DNA of 64,000 bases from Paractinoplanes lichenicola (GTDB lineage: Bacteria > Actinomycetota > Actinomycetes > Mycobacteriales > Micromonosporaceae), in contig NZ_JAENHO010000001.1 in NCBI RefSeq assembly GCF_016785085.1, positions 682,001 to 746,000 of the forward strand. The letters are read 5' to 3'. Below the pieces are notes generated by a model that did no database searches, was not told the origin of the DNA, and was given only the letters and a program-made list of their open reading frames with translations. Made by a program: the position numbers and the translations under genes. Of this stretch, positions 60,107-64,000 are shown piece by piece; the first letter of the stretch is position 1, and each line of letters begins with the position of its first letter.

Positions 60107-63100
60107 TCAGCGGCCGCCGGTCTCCTCGCGCAGCCGATCGGCCTCCTGCCGGGCCAATTCCGCCTCGGCCGGGCGGCCCAGGCGGCGGTGGAGCGCCGAC
60201 AGCACGGTGAAGGCGCGGGCCAGCAGCACCCGATAGCCGCCCGCGCGGGCCCGCTCCACCGCCCGGTCGACGGCCACGGCGGCCGGGGCCAGATCGCCCC
60301 GGGACAGGTGGGCGGCGGCCAGGCCGGTCGTGGCGTCGATCTCGACGTAGACGTCGGAGGCCTGCGCGGCCAGCCGCACCGCCGCCTCGTACTGGGTGAT
60401 CGCGTCGTCGGTGCGGCCCAGGGCCAGATAGGCCGGGGCCAGCGCGTTGCGGGCCTGGCACTCGCCGCCGACGTCGCCGGCCGCCGAGCTCACCTCGGCC
60501 GCCTGTTCGGCGTGCCGCCGGGCCTGCTGCGGGTCGCTCGTCGCGGTGGCCAGGGACACCCGGGCCACGGTCTCCAGCAGCGGTTCGTCGAGCTCGCGGG
60601 CCAGGCGCAGCGCCTCGGTGGCCTCGGCCACGGCCTCGTCGGCGGCGCCCTGCTGACTCAGCACGAGCGCCAGGTTGCCGCGGGACAGAGCCACCGCCGT
60701 ACGGGCGCCGCCCTGCTCGGCCAGGGCGATGGTCTGCCGCAGGTAGTCGTGGGCGGCGGCGAGCCGGCCCAGGCTGAAGTGGGCGCCGGCCAGCATGTTG
60801 AACGCGTCCCCGGCGGGCGCCCCACCGGTGCGGCGGGTGACGTCGAGGCTGCGCTCGATGTGCTCGACGGCCTTCTCGAAATCGCCCCGCATGAAGGCCA
60901 GCGACCCGATCGCGCTCTCGGCCACCGCCTCGGCCTCGGGCCAGCCCGCCTCCCGGCTCAGGCGCAACGTCTCCACGTACTGGACGTGGGCGGCGGGCGC
61001 GTCGTGCTGGCGCTGGTAGTAGTTGCCCAGGCTCAGCGTGGCCATCGTCCGGGCCGGCAGGTCGTCGGCGGCCGACGCCGCGGTGGCCACCGCCTGCCAC
61101 TGCTCGCCGAAGCCGCGGCCCCAGAACCAGCCGCGCAACAGGTCGGCCACGTGCCAGGCGCCGGGCTGCAGGGCCACCGCGACCAGGTTGTGCAGCTCGG
61201 CGTTGAGCCATGCCACGACCTCACCGACGGGGGCCGGCTCGGGGTCGCGCGGGTGCTCCGCGGGGTAGGGCAGGCGGATCATCTGCGGATACATGGCCCT
61301 TGCGGCACTGTCGCAGCGGCGCAGGTAATACGCGTACAGGCCGGTGGCGGCGGCCTCGGTCTCGGCGGGCTCCGCGCACCCGCGGGCGTATTCACGCAGC
61401 AGGTCGTGCGGCGCGAACCGGCCGGCGCCGCGCGCCTCGACGAGGTGGGCCCGGGCCAGCCTGCGCAGCCGGCGCCCGGCCACGTCGACCGGCTCGCCGG
61501 TGGCGGCCGCGACCGATTCCGGGGTGAAGTCGTGGCACGGCAGCACCCCGAGGGTCCGGAAGGTGCGTTGCTCCGCCTCGTCGAGGCTCTCGTACGACAG
61601 GTCGAAGGTGGCCGCCACCCGCAGGTCGCGCTCGCCGTCCACCTCGAGCGCGGCGAACCGGTCGAGCCGCAGGTCGGACAGGTGGGTCGCGATGTCGCGC
61701 CGGCCGTCCTCGGCCAGGTTGGCGGCGGCGATGCAGACCGCGAGCGGCAGCCGGTCGCACGCCTCGACCAGGCCGGCCGCCGCGGCGGGCTCCTGGGCGA
61801 CCCGGGTGTCGTCGAGGAACCGGCCGAGCAGGTGCACGGCCTCGGCGGGCGGCAGCGGCGGCACTGTCAGCAGGCGGGCCCCGTGCCCGGCGACCAGGCC
61901 GGTCAGCCGGTTGCGGCTGGTCACCACGGCCGTCGCCGACGGGCTGCCGGGCAGCAGGTCGCGCACCTGCTCGGTCGAGCGGGCGTTGTCGAGCACGATC
62001 AGGATGCGCCGGCCCGAGACCATCGACCGGTACAGCTTGACCGCGTCCTCGTAGTGGGCGGGCACGGCCCGGGCCTCGACGCCGAGCGAGATCAGCAGAT
62101 GCCCGACCGCCTCGGCCGCCGGCATCGGCCGCTCCCGGTGGAAGCCGTGCAGGTCGATGAAGAGCGCGCCGTCCGGGAAGCCGGGCGCGGCGTCGTGCGC
62201 CCACTGCACCACCAGCGCGGTCTTGCCGACGCCAGGCGGACCGACCACCGCCACCACGGGCAGGGCGGGCCGCTCGGCCGACGACACCAGCTCGTCGAGG
62301 CGCTTGAGCTCGGTCGTGCGGCCGGTGAAGCAGGCCACGGCCGGGGGCAGCTCGGCCGGCGGGCAGGCCGCGGCGTCGGCGGGCTGGTCGCGCAGGATCG
62401 CCTGCTGCAGCTCGGTCAGCTCGGCGCCGGGTTCGATGCCCAGGTCGGTCACGAGCGTGTCGCGCAGCTCCCGGAACACCTTGAGCGCGTCGGCCTTGCG
62501 CCCGGAACCGCTCAGCGCCCGCATGAGCTGGCCGTGCAGGCGTTCCCGGTACGGGTTCTCGCTGGTCAGCACGGTCAGCTCGACCACGATGGCGGACCCG
62601 GCGCCCAGCTCGAGCTCGACGTCGAACCGGCGCTCCGACGCGGACAGCCGCAGCTCCTCGAGGCGCAGCCCGTACGTGGCGAGGGCGGGCTCGTCGGCCA
62701 GGGCGCCGAACGGGCGGCCCTTCCAGCGGGCCAACGCCGTACGGAAAAGGTCTCGGGCTTTTTCGAGCTCACCCCGCGCGGCGGCCTCGTCGGCGGCGGC
62801 GATCTCGGCCTCGAACTCGCCCGCGTCCACCGTCGACGGCTCCGCGACCAGGCAATAGGTCACGCCCTGGCGAACGACGGCGGCACGCCCGAGCGTACGG
62901 CGCAGCTGGTGCACGTAGTTGCGCAGGTTCTCCACGGCGGACGCCGGCGGCTGCTCACCCCAGACGGCATCGACCAGCTCGGGCACCGGGACCGGCTCGT
63001 TGAGCCGGCTCAGCAGCACGGCGAGCAGCAGCCTCGGCTTGCCCGGTGACAGCCCGAGGGGCCGGCCCTCGTCCTCGACCTCGAAACCGCCGAGGATCCT

Positions 63101-63139
63101 GAACCTCAAAACCGTCCCCTGTCGCAGGCGTCCGTTCAT
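60107..63139 (-). CDS. AfsR/SARP-family regulator with NB-ARC and TPR
   Basis: This 1010-residue regulator has an N-terminal OmpR-type winged helix (about 12-100, LRFRILGGFEVE, ENLRNYVHQLRRTLG) and a BTAD domain of about 105-255. An NB-ARC ATPase follows (Walker A GPPGVGKT near 300, Walker B ILIVLDNA near 375), then TPRs of about 680-990. This is the AfsR architecture, associated with activation of secondary metabolism and development. No biosynthetic cluster is beside it. Confidence 0.92.
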   Translation of the reverse strand: MNGRLRQGTVLRFRILGGFEVEDEGRPLGLSPGKPRLLLAVLLSRLNEPVPVPELVDAVWGEQPPASAVENLRNYVHQLRRTLGRAAVVRQGVTYCLVAEPSTVDAGEFEAEIAAADEAAARGELEKARDLFRTALARWKGRPFGALADEPALATYGLRLEELRLSASERRFDVELELGAGSAIVVELTVLTSENPYRERLHGQLMRALSGSGRKADALKVFRELRDTLVTDLGIEPGAELTELQQAILRDQPADAAACPPAELPPAVACFTGRTTELKRLDELVSSAERPALPVVAVVGPPGVGKTALVVQWAHDAAPGFPDGALFIDLHGFHRERPMPAAEAVGHLLISLGVEARAVPAHYEDAVKLYRSMVSGRRILIVLDNARSTEQVRDLLPGSPSATAVVTSRNRLTGLVAGHGARLLTVPPLPPAEAVHLLGRFLDDTRVAQEPAAAAGLVEACDRLPLAVCIAAANLAEDGRRDIATHLSDLRLDRFAALEVDGERDLRVAATFDLSYESLDEAEQRTFRTLGVLPCHDFTPESVAAATGEPVDVAGRRLRRLARAHLVEARGAGRFAPHDLLREYARGCAEPAETEAAATGLYAYYLRRCDSAARAMYPQMIRLPYPAEHPRDPEPAPVGEVVAWLNAELHNLVAVALQPGAWHVADLLRGWFWGRGFGEQWQAVATAASAADDLPARTMATLSLGNYYQRQHDAPAAHVQYVETLRLSREAGWPEAEAVAESAIGSLAFMRGDFEKAVEHIERSLDVTRRTGGAPAGDAFNMLAGAHFSLGRLAAAHDYLRQTIALAEQGGARTAVALSRGNLALVLSQQGAADEAVAEATEALRLARELDEPLLETVARVSLATATSDPQQARRHAEQAAEVSSAAGDVGGECQARNALAPAYLALGRTDDAITQYEAAVRLAAQASDVYVEIDATTGLAAAHLSRGDLAPAAVAVDRAVERARAGGYRVLLARAFTVLSALHRRLGRPAEAELARQEADRLREETGGR

Positions 63140-63305
63140 TCACCCGCAACGATAGAAAACGCATGCTTTCCGGGTCGCGGCGCAGCGATCGATATCACTT
63201 CACCGTGCGGGCGGAACACGGCCGTCCATCCTGATGTGCTGGGCCGTTCCACCGAGGGGCGTTCGGATCAATCGACAATCACCGCTCCCGGTAGCGTCCG
63301 CCGTC

Positions 63306-63821
63306 GTGCGTGCGTTGTTCGTGGTTGCCGTGGCCGTGCTGGCCGGCTTTGTCCTCAGTCCGATGTTGAAGGCCGACGCCGAGTGTGCCTCGGCGGCCGC
63401 GGCGCCGGCGCCCAAGGGCTGGAACAAGGAGCAGGTGGCCAACGCGCGCCTGATCGTCACCGTCGGCCACGACCGGCGGGTGCCCGGCGCGGCCCAGGTG
63501 ATCGCGGTGGCGACCGCTATCCAGGAATCCAGCCTGCGCAACCTCAAGGGCGGCGACCGCGACTCGATCGGCCTGTTCCAGCAGCGGCCCAGCCAGGGCT
63601 GGGGCACGCCGAAGCAACTGTCCGATCCGGCCTATCAGACCAACAAGTTCTACGACAAGCTGCTGCGGATCGACGGCTGGCAGAAGATGCGGGTCACCGA
63701 GGCCGCCCAGGCCGTGCAGATCTCCGCCTTCCCCGAGGCCTACCAGAAGCACGTCCCGGCGGCCACCAGCCTCGTCGGCTCCTTCAGCGACGACCAGGAG
63801 CCCTGCACCGCGAACTCTTGA
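63306..63821 (+). CDS. Secreted lytic-transglycosylase-like protein
   Basis: This 171-residue exported protein has an N-terminal hydrophobic helix of about 2-19. The lysozyme-like domain reads VIAVATAIQESSLRN, GGDRDSIGLFQQRPSQGWG and VQISAFPEAYQKH; the Glu in IQESS is the expected catalytic acid. The start is GTG 63306 because the longer frame adds a polar leader. Such proteins act on the cell wall in actinomycetes. It faces the AfsR-like gene over 166 bases. Confidence 0.78.
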   Translation: MRALFVVAVAVLAGFVLSPMLKADAECASAAAAPAPKGWNKEQVANARLIVTVGHDRRVPGAAQVIAVATAIQESSLRNLKGGDRDSIGLFQQRPSQGWGTPKQLSDPAYQTNKFYDKLLRIDGWQKMRVTEAAQAVQISAFPEAYQKHVPAATSLVGSFSDDQEPCTANS

Positions 63822-64000
63822 GTTTGACCTCAAGCGTGCCGCGGCCGCCGACGCCCTGCCCGGCCTGATCGACAATGTCGCCTCGCTGACCGCCGACAAC
63901 GCCGCGCAGCAGCAGCGGATCGCCGACCTCCGGCCGCTCGTGCACGCCCTCTCCCGGTTTCGTGCCACCTCGTCCGGCTTTATCCGGGCCTTATCGGCGC
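63814..64000 (+). other. Possible fragment of a CHASE3-type sensor gene
   Basis: The frame after the lytic-transglycosylase stop runs to the edge and reads LIDNVASLTADNAAQQQRI and ADLRPLVHALSRF, which resembles the CHASE3 sensor (D-N-x-x-Q-x-x-R-I/L-x-x-L-x-P-L-V). No start codon or ribosome site is clear, and the motif soon degenerates (FRATSSGF). It could be an eroded histidine kinase or chemoreceptor fragment, or the continuation of an upstream gene. Confidence 0.35.

Noticed and set aside
58604..63049. A rightward open frame of about 1480 codons opposite the AfsR-like and sugar-porter genes
   Set aside because: It is antisense to two well-supported genes, is low-complexity (Gly/Arg/Gln/His-rich), has no recognised domain, and its openness is explained by high-GC codon bias.

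Overview
The window is a high-GC actinobacterial chromosome segment. The very high G+C third-codon bias, frequent GTG and TTG starts, many start/stop overlaps of the ATGA or GTGA kind, AfsR/SARP and LAL regulators, ricin-type lectin folds and a thiamine-precursor-like ABC importer all fit a filamentous actinomycete. A Micromonosporaceae/Actinoplanes-like host is my best guess; it is inferred from gene content, not proven. No rRNA, tRNA, CRISPR array, transposase or phage gene was recognised.

Left edge (1-1890): the 3' end of a truncated gene overlaps a 448-residue protein, which is followed by a 135-residue helical protein. Both complete proteins carry a G-[VI]-Q-x-G-D-x-N-x-Q-x-N-[RK]-F motif, which resembles the RHIM-like bacterial amyloid signalling sequences. 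This is the most unusual element in the window.

1898-7032: a YtrA/GntR-type regulator, ABC ATPase and ABC permease cassette with its operator; a frameshifted fragment of another ABC exporter; then a three-gene prepilin-like operon whose last protein carries a ricin-like beta-trefoil. 7034-14814: alpha/beta hydrolase, LAL regulator, an AlkZ-like DNA glycosylase/GNAT/NAD(P)-epimerase operon opposed by a TetR regulator, and a WD40-like protein. 15365-19511: a small membrane protein, an NfeD-like protein and a flotillin gene disrupted by an internal deletion, opposed across a 26-bp palindrome by a two-component system. 19487-26781: TetR and membrane protein with twin operators, a decayed dehydrogenase fragment, a secreted NPP1/NLP protein, a DUF5666-like secreted protein facing an OmpR/histidine-kinase pair over an 11-bp-phased operator, a PAS-GGDEF diguanylate cyclase, an orphan NarL-type regulator and a 45-codon gene coupled to it.

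27947-47199 holds a roughly 19-kb catabolic island. Leftward genes encode an isochorismatase-like hydrolase, three amidohydrolase-superfamily proteins, a SnoaL-like protein, an XRE-cupin regulator, an ABC importer and a PaaI-type thioesterase. Rightward genes encode a luciferase-like monooxygenase, a RidA protein, two aldehyde dehydrogenases, an old-yellow-enzyme/Fe-S reductase, an SDR, a GMC oxidoreductase, an Ohr/OsmC protein and a flavin reductase. The set looks like an uptake, oxidative ring-opening, hydrolysis and aldehyde-oxidation pathway for an N-heterocycle or cyclic amide. It resembles Rut pyrimidine catabolism in logic but not in full composition.

47201-64000: a strong terminator, a Fic protein with a palindrome over its start codon, a DUF1761 protein facing a WYL regulator, secreted carbohydrate-binding and BNR-type proteins, an aldo/keto reductase, a methyltransferase gene with two compensating frameshifts, an asymmetric heterodimeric ABC exporter with a possible iron box, a sugar porter, an AfsR-like regulator and a secreted lytic-transglycosylase-like protein. 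At least five genes or fragments in the window are visibly decayed.
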